The notes under the pieces: generated by a model | What the model was told of the DNA's origin: nothing | The model's input: only the letters and a program-made list of their open reading frames with translations | The model's database searches: none | Assembly: GCF_002105555.1 (NCBI RefSeq) | Contig: NZ_CP020612.1 | Span: 2,472,001-2,536,000, forward strand | DNA from: Paracoccus contaminans | GTDB lineage: Bacteria > Pseudomonadota > Alphaproteobacteria > Rhodobacterales > Rhodobacteraceae | Reading direction: 5' to 3' | DNA length: 64,000 nucleotides | In this document: piece after piece, positions 36,657-46,754 of the stretch | How the letters are laid out: every line of letters begins with the position of its first letter | Position numbering within the stretch: the stretch's first letter is position 1 | Position numbers and translations under genes: made by a program

Positions 36657-37541
36657 ATGACCGATCTTGTCCTGACCGTCGCCTGCGTCTCGCGCCGCGG
36701 CATCGTGGCCGCGGTGTCGGGCTTTCTGGCCGATCACGGCTGCAACATCACGGATTCGGCACAGTTCGACGACCAGGCGAACGGCCGCTTCTTCATGCGT
36801 GTCAGCTTTCGCAGCGAAACCGGCGCGGATGCGCAGGCGCTGCGCGCCGGGTTTGCCGCGGTGGCGGATGCGTTCGGGATGGAATGGGCCATCCATGACC
36901 CGGCCCGGCGGATGCGGGTGCTGCTGATGGTGTCGGGCTTTGGCCACTGCCTCAACGACATCCTTTACCGCTGGCGGATCGGGGCGCTGCCCATCGACAT
37001 CGTGGGCGTGGTCTCGAACCACCTGACCTACCAGAAGGTTGTGGTGAACCACGACCTGCCGTTCTTCCACATTCCCGTCACCAAGGCGACCAAGGCGGCG
37101 GCCGAGGCGCGGCTGCTGGACATCGTCGAGGAAACGGCGAGCGAACTGGTCGTGCTGGCGCGCTACATGCAGGTGCTGTCCGATGCGCTGTGCCAGCGGC
37201 TGTCGGGGCGGATCATCAATATCCACCATTCGTTCCTGCCCAGCTTCAAGGGTGCCAACCCTTACCGCCAGGCCTATGATCGCGGGGTCAAGCTGATCGG
37301 GGCGACGGCGCATTACGTCACGGCCGACCTCGACGAAGGCCCGATCATCGAACAGGACACGGTGCGCGTCACCCATGCCCAGTCGCCCGAGGATTATGTC
37401 AGCCTGGGCCGGGATGTCGAGGCGGTGGTGCTGTCGCGGGCCGTCCACGCGCATATCAACCACCGCGTGTTCCTGAACGGCACGCGCACTGTGGTCTTTC
37501 CGGCCAGCCCGGGCGGCTATGCCTCCGAGCGCATGGGCTAG
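36657..37541 (+). CDS. purU: Formyltetrahydrofolate deformylase
   Basis: The 294-residue protein (ATG 36657, GAGGTGG before it) has an N-terminal ACT domain at about 1-85 (TDLVLTVACVSRRGIVAAVS) and a C-terminal formyltransferase-fold domain. The latter has NIHHSFLPSFKG and HYVTADLDEGPIIEQ, carrying the catalytic Asn, His and Asp of the family. It hydrolyses 10-formyl-THF to formate and THF, balancing one-carbon pools. It is probably co-transcribed with the ferredoxin gene. It converges with the TetR gene two bases away. Confidence 0.95.
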   Translation: MTDLVLTVACVSRRGIVAAVSGFLADHGCNITDSAQFDDQANGRFFMRVSFRSETGADAQALRAGFAAVADAFGMEWAIHDPARRMRVLLMVSGFGHCLNDILYRWRIGALPIDIVGVVSNHLTYQKVVVNHDLPFFHIPVTKATKAAAEARLLDIVEETASELVVLARYMQVLSDALCQRLSGRIINIHHSFLPSFKGANPYRQAYDRGVKLIGATAHYVTADLDEGPIIEQDTVRVTHAQSPEDYVSLGRDVEAVVLSRAVHAHINHRVFLNGTRTVVFPASPGGYASERMG

Positions 37542-37543
37542 CC

Positions 37544-38131
37544 TCAGTCCTCGATCGGCATGGTCAGCAGCATCCTCACGCCCGCCTCGATCGTCGCGCG
37601 CAGCTCGGTGTCCAGATCGCCGCCCTGTTTCATCCACAGGTCGAAATGGGCGGCCAGCGTCAGCTGGGTCAGCCCGCTGATCAGGGCGCGCGCAATCGCC
37701 AGCTTGCGGGTCGGCTGCTGCGGGTCTTCGCCCATGAAGCGGCAGATCAGCGGCACGAAGCTGGCGTCATAGCGGCGCGCGATCTCGTTCTTCTCGGCGG
37801 GGCGGGTAACGATCATGTAAAGCCGCGGGTTTTCTCGCGCCCAGCTGAGATACCCCCAGGCGAGCGCCGCCAGCGCGCCGCCCGGCTCGTCGGGCGCGGC
37901 AACCAGTTCGCGGTTCATCCAGTCCGACAGCCGCATCACGCCGAACAGGCCGATCGCTTCCTCAAGCGCATCCTGAGTGGGATAGATCGACCGGACCGCG
38001 TCCGTCTCGACGCCGAGGCGCTGTGCCACGATGTCCAGCTCGATGCTGTCGTTCCGGCATTCCTCGAGGTGCAGCACCGCCGCCTCGATAATGCGATCCG
38101 CCATCGAATCACCCGGAAATTCGTTCTGCAT
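37544..38131 (-). CDS. TetR-family transcriptional regulator
   Basis: From ATG 38131 the protein has 195 residues; ATG 38104 is an alternative, and the frame extends further without a ribosome site. The N-terminal helix-turn-helix is at about 10-55 (ADRIIEAAVLHLEECR, IDIVAQRLGVE-type recognition helix), and the C-terminal domain resembles WHG-type TetR ligand domains (ALAALAWGYLSWARENPRLY). The ligand is unknown. It lies downstream of typA on the same strand, behind a hairpin, so it probably has its own promoter. Confidence 0.85.
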   Translation of the reverse strand: MQNEFPGDSMADRIIEAAVLHLEECRNDSIELDIVAQRLGVETDAVRSIYPTQDALEEAIGLFGVMRLSDWMNRELVAAPDEPGGALAALAWGYLSWARENPRLYMIVTRPAEKNEIARRYDASFVPLICRFMGEDPQQPTRKLAIARALISGLTQLTLAAHFDLWMKQGGDLDTELRATIEAGVRMLLTMPIED

Positions 38132-38239
38132 CCTCGCCACGCCAATCCTGCAAGCCAAGCCCTCATGTGGACCTGAAGCGGGGCGAATCCAAGCGGGAAG
38201 AACAAAGTTATCCATTCCTACCGTTTGGCGGAAAGCTCT

Positions 38240-38257
38240 GCCCGGCTCACGCCGGGC
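38240..38257 (-). terminator. Hairpin after typA
   Basis: GCCCGGC (38240-38246) pairs with GCCGGGC (38251-38257) around TCAC, 21 bases after the leftward typA stop. The minus strand then runs AGAGCTTTCC, a weak U-tract. Confidence 0.5.
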
Positions 38258-38277
38258 TGACTCGCCCCTCGGCTGGC

Positions 38278-40098
38278 TCACCCTTCGCTGCGGGCCTGCC
38301 GCTTGCGTTCGTGGGGGTCCAGGTGGCGCTTGCGCAGCCGCACGATCTTGGGTGTGACCTCGACCAGCTCGTCATCGTCGATATAGGCGATCGCTTCCTC
38401 AAGGCTCATCCGAACGGGCGGGGTCAGGCGCACCGCCTCGTCCGTGCCCGAGGCGCGCACGTTGGTCAGCTTTTTCCCCTTGAGCGGGTTCACTTCCAGG
38501 TCGTTGTCGCGGCTGTGTTCGCCGATGATCATGCCCTGATAGACCTGTTCCTGCGCGCCGATGAACAGTTTGCCGCGCTCTTCCAGGTTCCACAGCGCAT
38601 AGGCCACCGAAACTCCGTCCTCCATGGAAATCAGCACGCCCTGACGGCGGCCCTGGATCGGGCCCTTGTAGGGTGCCCAGGTATGGAAGATGCGGTTCAG
38701 CACGCCGTTGCCGCGCGTGTCGGTCATGAATTCGCCCTGATAGCCGATCAGGCCGCGGCTGGGGACATGGGCGACGATGCGCGTCTTGCCGTGGCCGGCA
38801 GGGCGCATTTCCACCAGATCGCCCTTGCGCGCGCCGGTCAGCTTGTCGATCACCGCGCCGGTGTATTCGTCATCCACGTCGATGATGACTTCCTCGATCG
38901 GCTCCAGCCGCTCGCCGTTCTCTTCGCGGAAGATGACGCGCGGGCGGCTGATCGACAGCTCGAAGCCTTCACGGCGCATGTTCTCGATCAGCACGCCCAT
39001 CTGCAATTCGCCCCGGCCCGACACGACGAAGGCGTCGCCGCCGGGCGTGTCCTCGACCTTGATGGCGACGTTTGTCTCCGCCTCGCGCATCAGCCGCTCG
39101 CGGATGACGCGGGACTGGACCTTGTTGCCGTCGCGCCCGGCCAGCGGGCTGTCATTGATGCCGAAGGTCACGCTGATGGTGGGCGGGTCGATCGGCTGGG
39201 CGGGCAGGGCGCTGTCCACCTCGAGGGCGCAGATGGTGTCGGCGACGGTCGCCTTGGCCATGCCGGCCAGCGTCACGATGTCGCCCGCCACCGCCTCGTC
39301 GATCGGAGTCTGGTTGAGGCCGCGGAAGGCCAGCACCTTGGAGATGCGGAACTGTTCCACCCGTTCGCCATCGCGCGACAGGGCCTTGACGGTGTCGCCC
39401 GCCTTGGCGCGGCCCGCCTCGACCCGGCCGGTCAGCAGGCGCCCCAGGAAGGGATCGGCGCCCAGTGTCACGGCCAGCATCTGGAAGGGTTCGTCCTGAT
39501 GGGCGATCTGCTGGGGCGGCTGGACATGGCGCACGATCAGATCGAACAGCGCGCTCATGTCCTGCTTGGGCCCTTCCATGCTGTCATCGGCCCAGCCGTT
39601 CACGCCCGAGGCATAGACATGGGGGAAATCAAGCTGTTCATCGCTGGCGCCGAGGTTGGCGAAAAGGTCGAACACCTCGTTCAGGGTCTGCTCCGGTTCG
39701 GCCGCGGGCTTGTCCACCTTGTTCAGCACGACGATGGGCCGCAGACCCAGCGCCAGCGCCTTCGAGGTGACGAACTTGGTCTGGGGCATCGGCCCTTCGG
39801 CGGCATCGACCAGCAGGCAGACGCCATCGACCATCGACAGGATGCGCTCGACCTCGCCGCCGAAATCGGCATGGCCGGGGGTGTCGACGATGTTGATGCG
39901 CGTCCCCTTCCATTCGACCGAGGTGGCCTTGGCCAGAATGGTGATGCCGCGTTCGCGTTCGATGTCGTTGCTGTCCATCGCCCGTTCGGCCACGGCCTGG
40001 TTCTCGCGGAAGCTGCCGGACTGTTTCAGCAGCTGGTCCACCAGCGTCGTCTTGCCGTGGTCCACGTGGGCGATGATGGCGATGTTGCGGATATCCAT
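38278..40098 (-). CDS. typA: Ribosome-associated GTPase TypA/BipA
   Basis: From ATG 40098 (AGGACA upstream) the protein has 606 residues. The GTPase domain has AHVDHGKT (P-loop), the switch [13 protein letters not shown] and NKVDK. Domains II and III and the C-terminal BipA-specific domain follow, with conserved [13 protein letters not shown] and [12 protein letters not shown]. It assists ribosome assembly and translation under stress or cold. The longer open frame upstream has no ribosome site. Length and motifs are standard. Confidence 0.97.
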   Translation of the reverse strand: MDIRNIAIIAHVDHGKTTLVDQLLKQSGSFRENQAVAERAMDSNDIERERGITILAKATSVEWKGTRINIVDTPGHADFGGEVERILSMVDGVCLLVDAAEGPMPQTKFVTSKALALGLRPIVVLNKVDKPAAEPEQTLNEVFDLFANLGASDEQLDFPHVYASGVNGWADDSMEGPKQDMSALFDLIVRHVQPPQQIAHQDEPFQMLAVTLGADPFLGRLLTGRVEAGRAKAGDTVKALSRDGERVEQFRISKVLAFRGLNQTPIDEAVAGDIVTLAGMAKATVADTICALEVDSALPAQPIDPPTISVTFGINDSPLAGRDGNKVQSRVIRERLMREAETNVAIKVEDTPGGDAFVVSGRGELQMGVLIENMRREGFELSISRPRVIFREENGERLEPIEEVIIDVDDEYTGAVIDKLTGARKGDLVEMRPAGHGKTRIVAHVPSRGLIGYQGEFMTDTRGNGVLNRIFHTWAPYKGPIQGRRQGVLISMEDGVSVAYALWNLEERGKLFIGAQEQVYQGMIIGEHSRDNDLEVNPLKGKKLTNVRASGTDEAVRLTPPVRMSLEEAIAYIDDDELVEVTPKIVRLRKRHLDPHERKRQARSEG

Positions 40099-40173
40099 GC
40101 GGCGAAATGTCCTGAACGAAGGGTTGCGGCCCCCTAACCCAAGACCGGCCCGGGCGCCACCCGCAAAAGAAAA

Positions 40174-40197
40174 CGGGCTGCCCTGCAAGGCAGCCCG
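40174..40197 (-). terminator. Rho-independent terminator of the membrane-protein operon
   Basis: CGGGCTGCC (40174-40182) pairs with GGCAGCCCG (40189-40197) around CTGCAA. On the minus strand TTTTCTTTT follows directly, a clear U-tract. It lies 20 bases after the stop at 40219. Confidence 0.88.
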
Positions 40198-40218
40198 CGA
40201 TGGTGATGGCCGGGCCGT

Positions 40219-41289
40219 TCAGCGGCGGCGGATCGGGCGATGCGACAGCCCGCCCCAGACGCGGCCTTCGTCGCGGTGGAGGCCGCCCTTCTGCCCGCCG
40301 ATGAAGGCGGCGACAGCGGCGACAAGGGCCGAAGCGGCCAGGGCAAAGGCGCTCAGCACGCCGGCCTGGCGCGCCTGTTCGGCGGCCTCGACGGCCTGCT
40401 GCTTGGCTTCCTCGAGCTTCTGGGCCGCTTCCTGCTTGATCCGCTCAGCATCGGCGCGCAGTTCCTGGGCGCGGGCGACGGCCTGGTCGATGCGGGCATC
40501 CACCTCGGCCGGCTGCAGCTGGGTGCGCGTGGCGATGGCGCCGCGCAGATAGGCGCGGTCCTCATCGCTCAGCTCTCCGGTACGCATGACCTCGGCCAGC
40601 ATCGAGCCGATCTCGCGGCGCAGGTTCTCGTTCGAGAACTGGTCGGGGGCCTGCGCCTCGCTGCGCAGCAGGCGGTCGGACACGGCATCAAGCGGGTTGG
40701 GCAGGTCGATGCCCTGGCGCTGCGCCACATCGGCGCCCTGCGCCGCGCCCTGCACGGCCTGGCCGACGCCGGACGCGGCGCCGCCGATCAGGTTGCCCGC
40801 GCCCTGCGCCATGCCGCCCACGGCCGATCCCGTCGCCTCGACCGCCGTGGCGGCGGCGCTGCCGGCTGCCTTGACGGTGCCGCTGACGACATTGCCGATC
40901 ATCATGGCCGACAGGATCATGCCCAGGCCCCAGACGACCAGGCCGTGGATGCCGTCACGGGTCGCCGATTCTTCGGGATTGGCCCCATCGACCCGGCGGC
41001 GCATGCGCCCCGCCACATAGCCGCCGACCATGTAGGATGCCAGCATCGACAGGACCATGAACAGCCCCGTCAGGATGACCGAGCCGAAACCCAGCCCCTG
41101 TCCCGCCCGCGCCGAGATCGAGCCGAGCCCGAGTGCCGCGCCGAAGGCGGTCAGCACGGCCGACAGGCCCGCCGCGATCGCCGCACCGGCCAGGATCGAG
41201 CCCCAGTCCACATAGCCGCGTTCGCTGGCCGCGCCCATCGCCCCCGACGGCGCGGCGGCGGCGCGGATGTCGCGTTCCTGGCGTTCCAT
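40219..41289 (-). CDS. Multi-helix membrane protein of unknown function
   Basis: From ATG 41289 the protein has 356 residues. Three membrane helices come first ([60 protein letters not shown]). A Gly/Ala-rich stretch follows, then a charged helix likely to form a coiled coil ([20 protein letters not shown]), a last helix near residues 315-340 and a basic tail. I do not recognise a catalytic motif; it may organise the envelope. Its ATG overlaps the stop of a 24-codon gene (TGATG), so it is translated in tandem with that peptide. Confidence 0.85.
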   Translation of the reverse strand: MERQERDIRAAAAPSGAMGAASERGYVDWGSILAGAAIAAGLSAVLTAFGAALGLGSISARAGQGLGFGSVILTGLFMVLSMLASYMVGGYVAGRMRRRVDGANPEESATRDGIHGLVVWGLGMILSAMMIGNVVSGTVKAAGSAAATAVEATGSAVGGMAQGAGNLIGGAASGVGQAVQGAAQGADVAQRQGIDLPNPLDAVSDRLLRSEAQAPDQFSNENLRREIGSMLAEVMRTGELSDEDRAYLRGAIATRTQLQPAEVDARIDQAVARAQELRADAERIKQEAAQKLEEAKQQAVEAAEQARQAGVLSAFALAASALVAAVAAFIGGQKGGLHRDEGRVWGGLSHRPIRRR

Positions 41290-41363
41290 CAACGCAGGCC
41301 CAGCATCGACAGGATGAACAGCACGACCACGACCAGGCCGACGATATAGATGATCGAATTCAT
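41289..41363 (-). CDS. 24-residue single-helix membrane peptide
   Basis: An ATG at 41363 with GAGGGAAAG upstream opens a frame of 24 codons ending at a TGA that shares its last base with the next gene's ATG. The peptide begins MNSIIYIVGLVVVV and ends SMLGLR: one hydrophobic helix with a basic end, no charge inside. The ribosome site, coupling and composition make it a real gene rather than chance. Similar short MNSIIY-type peptides occur as unnamed genes in related genomes, as far as I recall. It probably sits in the inner membrane beside the downstream protein. Confidence 0.75.
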   Translation of the reverse strand: MNSIIYIVGLVVVVLFILSMLGLR

Positions 41364-41510
41364 GGCTTTCCCTCAGGCTGACGCACGGGCGATGGGCCCG
41401 CATCCGGGGGTTGAACCACCCGCGGGGCCGCGGGTTCCACGACTGGCCGCATTTCGGCGCGGGCGGACGGTGCGGGATGCCCGAAGGACCGGGGCGGGGC
41501 GGGGCCGTGA

Positions 41511-42275
41511 TCAGCCTGGCCCGCTGCCAGACAGCCAGCGCAGGCCGGCCTGGGTGGTGGTGCGGGGGATGTATTCCGCGCTGACCCAGCCGCCATAGCC
41601 CGAGGCGTCGACCCGGCGGAAGAAATCGGCGTAATCGATGTCGCCGCCGCGCGGCTCGTGCCGGCCGGGCACGCCGGCGATCTGGATATGGCGCACGCGC
41701 GGGCTGCAGGCCTCCCACGCGGCCGCCGCGTCGCCGGTGATGATCTGCGCGTGATAGGCGTCGAACTGCAGCCCCACATTGGTCGCGCCGACCTCGTCGA
41801 TCACGGCGGCGGCAAGGTCGAAGGATGACAGGAAATAGCCCGGCATGTCGCCCTGGTTGATCGGCTCGATCAGCAGGCTGGCCTGGGGGGCGCGGGCGGC
41901 GGCCCAGCGCAGGTTCGCGACCAGGGTCCGGTGTGCGGCCGCGCCCTCGGCCTTGCCGGCCATGACGTGGATGTGGCGCGGGCGCAGCGCCCCGGCAAGG
42001 CGCAAGGCCCGCTCGAAATCATGGCGGAAGCGTTCCTCGCCCCCTGGCACGGCGGCAAAGCCGCGCGGCCCCCCCGCCCAGTTCGGGGGCGGGGTGTTCA
42101 TCAGCACGAATTCCAGCCCCGCCGCCTGGGTCGCGGCGGCAAGCTCGGCCGCGGCCAGGTCATAGGGAAACAGCACCTCGACCCCGGCAAAGCCCGCCCG
42201 CCGGGCCGCGGCAAACCGCTCCAGCATCGGCAGTTCCGTGAACAGGAACGTCAGGTTCGCGGCAAAGCGCGCCAT
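41511..42275 (-). CDS. hyi: Hydroxypyruvate isomerase family protein
   Basis: The 254-residue TIM-barrel protein has the AP-endonuclease-2/Hyi features: LTFLFTELPMLERF, EVLFPYD, LIEPINQGDMPGYFL, GLQFDAYHAQ, HIQIAGVPGRHEP and VSAEYIPRT. The Glu, Asp, His and Glu in these stretches are the expected metal ligands. Hyi interconverts hydroxypyruvate and tartronate semialdehyde in glyoxylate use; related members act on other sugars. Its ATG abuts the TGA of the DUF1285 gene. No glyoxylate carboligase is near. Confidence 0.9.
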   Translation of the reverse strand: MARFAANLTFLFTELPMLERFAAARRAGFAGVEVLFPYDLAAAELAAATQAAGLEFVLMNTPPPNWAGGPRGFAAVPGGEERFRHDFERALRLAGALRPRHIHVMAGKAEGAAAHRTLVANLRWAAARAPQASLLIEPINQGDMPGYFLSSFDLAAAVIDEVGATNVGLQFDAYHAQIITGDAAAAWEACSPRVRHIQIAGVPGRHEPRGGDIDYADFFRRVDASGYGGWVSAEYIPRTTTQAGLRWLSGSGPG

Positions 42276-42824
42276 TCACCGCCCCAGCGAAAAGGCCGCG
42301 CCCTGCGAGTGCAGCATCAGATCGCCGCCCGGCCCCTCGGCGGCGGCCTCGACCAGGCGGTAGAATGTCTTGCGGTCGATCAGCGCGTCCAGCCCGGCAC
42401 GGACATGCACATAGGGGCGCGGCTCGTCCCCGCGCCGTTCGATGCGGATCGGGTGGTCGGGGCCTGCCGTCACCCGCTCGCCGAGATTGGTGGTGAAGGT
42501 GATCGCATCGCCCGCAATATCCGCATCCGTCGCCAGGAAGGGCGCATCCACGACCCGGATGCCCAGCTTTTCGACCGGCGTGACCAGGAAATAGCGATCG
42601 CCCTCGCGCTTGAGGACGGATGCGAACAGGCGGACCATTTCGGGCCGCGTGATGGGCGAGCCTTCGTGGATCCAGCGCCCGTCTGGGCGGATTTCAAGAT
42701 CCATCTCGCCGCAATAGGGCGGGTTCCACAGATGCACCGGCGCAGGGCCGCGCGTGCCTGCAGCACGCGCCGCGGCAGCGATGCTGCCCCCTGCGGGTTT
42801 CGAATTTCCGCCGCTGTCGCTCAT
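42276..42824 (-). CDS. DUF1285 protein
   Basis: From ATG 42824 the protein has 182 residues. After a low-complexity N-terminus (about 35 residues) the DUF1285 domain begins with VHLWNPPYCGEMDLEIRPDG and has WIHEGSPITRPEMVRLFASV, LKREGDRYFLVTPVEKLGI. The family has a two-domain beta fold, and its function is unknown. It starts in a 64-bp region shared with the divergent MoxR gene and ends exactly at the hyi start, so the two are one transcription unit. Confidence 0.88.
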   Translation of the reverse strand: MSDSGGNSKPAGGSIAAAARAAGTRGPAPVHLWNPPYCGEMDLEIRPDGRWIHEGSPITRPEMVRLFASVLKREGDRYFLVTPVEKLGIRVVDAPFLATDADIAGDAITFTTNLGERVTAGPDHPIRIERRGDEPRPYVHVRAGLDALIDRKTFYRLVEAAAEGPGGDLMLHSQGAAFSLGR

Positions 42825-42888
42825 TGCCGGTGGAGCCTTTCGCCTGTCCCGCCTATGCTTGGGCATGGATCGGTCCGAAGGCAAGATC

Positions 42889-43890
<1,002 letters not shown>

Positions 43891-43893
43891 ACG

Positions 43894-44763
43894 ATGACGG
43901 CCATTCCCTCCCCGCCATCCGATGCCGCCCACTTGCGCGCCGCGGCCGAGGCTGCCGCCGCGGCGGTGCCCCCGCTGCTGCTGGCGGCCGAGCGGCTGGC
44001 GGCGGGGCTGGATGCCGGCGCGCATGGGCAGCGCCGCGCCGGGCAGGGCGAGGCGTTCTGGCAGTATCGCCCCGCCGTGGCCGGCGATCCCGCCGCCGCC
44101 ATCGACTGGCGCCGTTCGGCGCGCTCGGATGCGGCCTATGTGCGCGAACGCGAACGGCAAAGCCCGCAGGCCGCCGCGATCTGGGCCGCGGGCGGGCCGG
44201 GCATGGACTGGACCGGCGATCCGGCCCGCCCGCCAAAGCGCGAGCGGGCAAGGCTTGTCGCCCTTGCCCTTGGCCTTGTGCTGTTGCGCGGGGGCGAGCG
44301 GGTGGCGATCGGCGCGGCCTCGGCCCGGCCCGGCCGGGCGCAGGCCGAGGCGCTTGCCCGCGATCTGGCAGCCACGGCAGAGGATGAGCCCCCCGCCGCG
44401 ATGGTGCGGCCAGGCCGCCGGCTGGTGCTGATCGGCGATTTTCTGGGCGATCTTGAGGGCGTCAGGCATCTGCTGGCGCATGCCCTGCGCCTTGGCTGCG
44501 GCGGGGCGTTGTTGCAGGTGCTCGACCCTGCCGAGGAAGGCTTTCCCTTCGATGGCGCTATCCGTTTCTGCAGCCCCGCAGGCGGCGCCTATGAGACGCG
44601 CGACGCCGCCGCCCTGCGCCCTGCCTATCTGCGCCGCCTGGCCGAACGGCGCGCCGCACTGGCCGCCCTCGCTGCGGGGGCGGGCTGGCATTTTGCCGCC
44701 CATGACACGGCGCGGCCTGCGGCGGATTCGTTGTTGTGGCTGTCGCGGGTGCTGGCGGCATGA
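43894..44763 (+). CDS. DUF58 protein (VWA-like partner of MoxR)
   Basis: The 289-residue protein starts three bases after the MoxR stop. It has the DUF58 signature: DAGAHGQRRAGQGEAFWQYR and AAIDWRRSARSD, then a VWA-like C-terminal half with LVLIGDFLGD. It lacks the usual N-terminal membrane helices and is probably soluble. MoxR with DUF58 is a conserved pair implicated in envelope protein maturation. The stop overlaps the next start (ATGA). Confidence 0.92.
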   Translation: MTAIPSPPSDAAHLRAAAEAAAAAVPPLLLAAERLAAGLDAGAHGQRRAGQGEAFWQYRPAVAGDPAAAIDWRRSARSDAAYVRERERQSPQAAAIWAAGGPGMDWTGDPARPPKRERARLVALALGLVLLRGGERVAIGAASARPGRAQAEALARDLAATAEDEPPAAMVRPGRRLVLIGDFLGDLEGVRHLLAHALRLGCGGALLQVLDPAEEGFPFDGAIRFCSPAGGAYETRDAAALRPAYLRRLAERRAALAALAAGAGWHFAAHDTARPAADSLLWLSRVLAA

Positions 44764-46754
44764 TGATGCCGATCCCTGTCGGCTTTGCCGCGCCATGGGT
44801 CTTGGCCGGGCTGCTGGCGCTGCCGGCGCTGTGGCTGCTGCTGCGGGCGGTGCCGCCCCGGCCGCGCCCGGTCGTCTTTCCGGGAACGGCGCTGCTGCTG
44901 GGGCTGCGCGATGCCGCGCCGCTGGCGCGGCGCATGCCGTGGTGGCTGCTGGCGCTGCGCATCGCGGCGATGACCGCCGCGATCCTGGCGCTGGCCGGCC
45001 CGGTCTGGCGGGCAGGGCCGCAAGGCGGGCCGGGCGGGCCGCTGCTGGTGGTGATGGACGCCGGATGGACAGCCTCCCCGGCCTGGCACGAGGCGGCTGC
45101 GCGTGCGGGCGCTGCGCTGGACGGGGCGCGAACCGGGGGGGGCATGGCGGCCTTGTGGCTTGCCGACGGACAGGGCGGCCGGGGCGATGGGCCGGTGTTC
45201 GGCACCTCCGCCCAGGCCGGGGCGCAGCTGCGCGCCGCCATGCCCCAGCCGTGGGAGACACGCTATCCGGCTGATCTGGATCGCTTTCTGTCCGCCGCGC
45301 CCGCGGCATTCGACACGCTGTGGATTGCCGACGGCGTCGATCATCCGGGCCGGGGCGCCTTGCTGGCTGCGCTGGCCGCGCGCGGGCGCGTCACCGTGGC
45401 CGCGCCGGCCCGCATGGCCCGCGCGCTCTCGCTCGAGCCGGGTGCAAGGCCCGCGCTGGTCATGTCTGCGGCCGCGCCGGTCGCGGCACCGGCGGTGCTG
45501 GCGATCGGGCCTGATCCGCAGGGTATGCCCCGTCCGCTCGCGCGCCTGACGCCCGGCCCGCTGACCGCCGCGCCCGGGGGCGGGTTTCGCGCGGCGGTGC
45601 CCATCGACCTGCCGGCCGAGCTGCGCAACCGCATCACGCGCTTTGTCATCGAGGGCGAAGCCTCGGCGGGGGCGGTGGTTCTGGCCGATGAGCGCACCCG
45701 CCGGCGCAAGGTGGCGCTGGTCGGCGACCTGCGCGCCACCGAAGGGCAGGCCTTGCTGTCGCCCCTGCATTACCTGCGCGGCGCCCTGGCGCCCTTTGCC
45801 GATCTTGTCGAAGGATCGCTGACCGAGGTTCTGCCCGCCGCCCCGGATGTTGTGATCATGGTGGACAGCCCTGCAGGGGCCAGCCGGCCGGCCCTGACCC
45901 GCTGGGTCGAGGCGGGGGGCATGCTGATCCGGTTTTCCGGCCCCCGCCTCGCGGCATCGCCCGATCTGGCCGCCGATCCCCTGCTGCCGGTGCGCCTGCG
46001 CCCGGGCGGGCGCTCGGCCGGCGGCGCGCTGAGCTGGGGCGCCGCGCGGCAGATTGCCCCTTTCGCGCCCGATGGCCTGTTTTCCGGGCTGGCCATCCCG
46101 GCCGAGGTGACGGTGCGCGCCCAGCTGCTGCCCGATCCCGCGCCCGACCTGCCCGGCCGCACCATCGCGCAGCTGACCGATGGCACGCCGCTGGTGACGC
46201 GCAGCGCCATGGGCAAGGGACAGCTTGTCCTGTTCCACAGCTCGGCCAATGCGGAATGGAGCAATCTGGCCCTGTCGGGGCTGTTCGTTTCGATGCTGGA
46301 ACGGCTGGTCGGCTCGGTGGATGCGGGGCAGGGCGCAGGGGCCGCCGCGGACGGCTCGGGCGCGGCCCGATCCCAGGCGCAAGGGGCGGGTGCGGCGGCG
46401 CCGCAGACCGGGGGCGCGGATCACTGGCAGGCGGAACAGGTGCTGGACGGCTTTGGCCGGGTGCAGGCTCCCGGTTCACTGGCCCCTGTCACGGCTGCGG
46501 CCTTTGCCGCCGGTCCGGCCCCCGGCGCGCCTGCGGGCATCTATGCTGCAGGCGAACGGCGCGCTGCCCTGAATGCCGGCGGGCCGCTGACCCCGGCCGC
46601 CTGGCCTGGCGCAACGATCGAGAGCGGTCAGGCGCAGGCCGGGACGGCGCTGGGCGGGGCGCTGCTGGCGCTGGCGGCGGCGCTGCTGGCGCTGGACGCG
46701 GCCGGCAGCGCGCTGGTCGGCGGCACGGGACGCCGCCTGAGGGCGCAGGCATGA
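44760..46754 (+). CDS. BatA-type membrane protein, N-terminal half of a DUF4159-type system
   Basis: Three in-frame ATGs (44760, 44763, 44766) follow the DUF58 stop overlap. The product is 664 residues with an N-terminal BatA-like segment: two helices (PWVLAGLLALPALWLLLRAV and LALRIAAMTAAILALAGPVW). A large extracytoplasmic part follows, with a VWA-like fold (GGPLLVVMDAGWTASPAW) and a glutamine-amidotransferase-like stretch (EAGGMLIRFSGPRL). The C-terminus has a last helix (ALGGALLALAAALLALDAAG). In related species this part is, as I recall, fused to a DUF4159 domain; here that domain is the next gene. Confidence 0.85.
   Translation: MMMPIPVGFAAPWVLAGLLALPALWLLLRAVPPRPRPVVFPGTALLLGLRDAAPLARRMPWWLLALRIAAMTAAILALAGPVWRAGPQGGPGGPLLVVMDAGWTASPAWHEAAARAGAALDGARTGGGMAALWLADGQGGRGDGPVFGTSAQAGAQLRAAMPQPWETRYPADLDRFLSAAPAAFDTLWIADGVDHPGRGALLAALAARGRVTVAAPARMARALSLEPGARPALVMSAAAPVAAPAVLAIGPDPQGMPRPLARLTPGPLTAAPGGGFRAAVPIDLPAELRNRITRFVIEGEASAGAVVLADERTRRRKVALVGDLRATEGQALLSPLHYLRGALAPFADLVEGSLTEVLPAAPDVVIMVDSPAGASRPALTRWVEAGGMLIRFSGPRLAASPDLAADPLLPVRLRPGGRSAGGALSWGAARQIAPFAPDGLFSGLAIPAEVTVRAQLLPDPAPDLPGRTIAQLTDGTPLVTRSAMGKGQLVLFHSSANAEWSNLALSGLFVSMLERLVGSVDAGQGAGAAADGSGAARSQAQGAGAAAPQTGGADHWQAEQVLDGFGRVQAPGSLAPVTAAAFAAGPAPGAPAGIYAAGERRAALNAGGPLTPAAWPGATIESGQAQAGTALGGALLALAAALLALDAAGSALVGGTGRRLRAQA

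Noticed and set aside
38167-40137. Long open frame antisense to typA
   Set aside because: It is the complement of a typA codon pattern in GC-rich DNA. The translation is His/Gln/Arg-rich with no domain, and typA itself is unmistakable.
44736-46754. Frameshift as the cause of the split DUF4159 protein
   Set aside because: Both frames are clean, the junction is a regular ATGA overlap and the second protein begins with its own signal-like helix.
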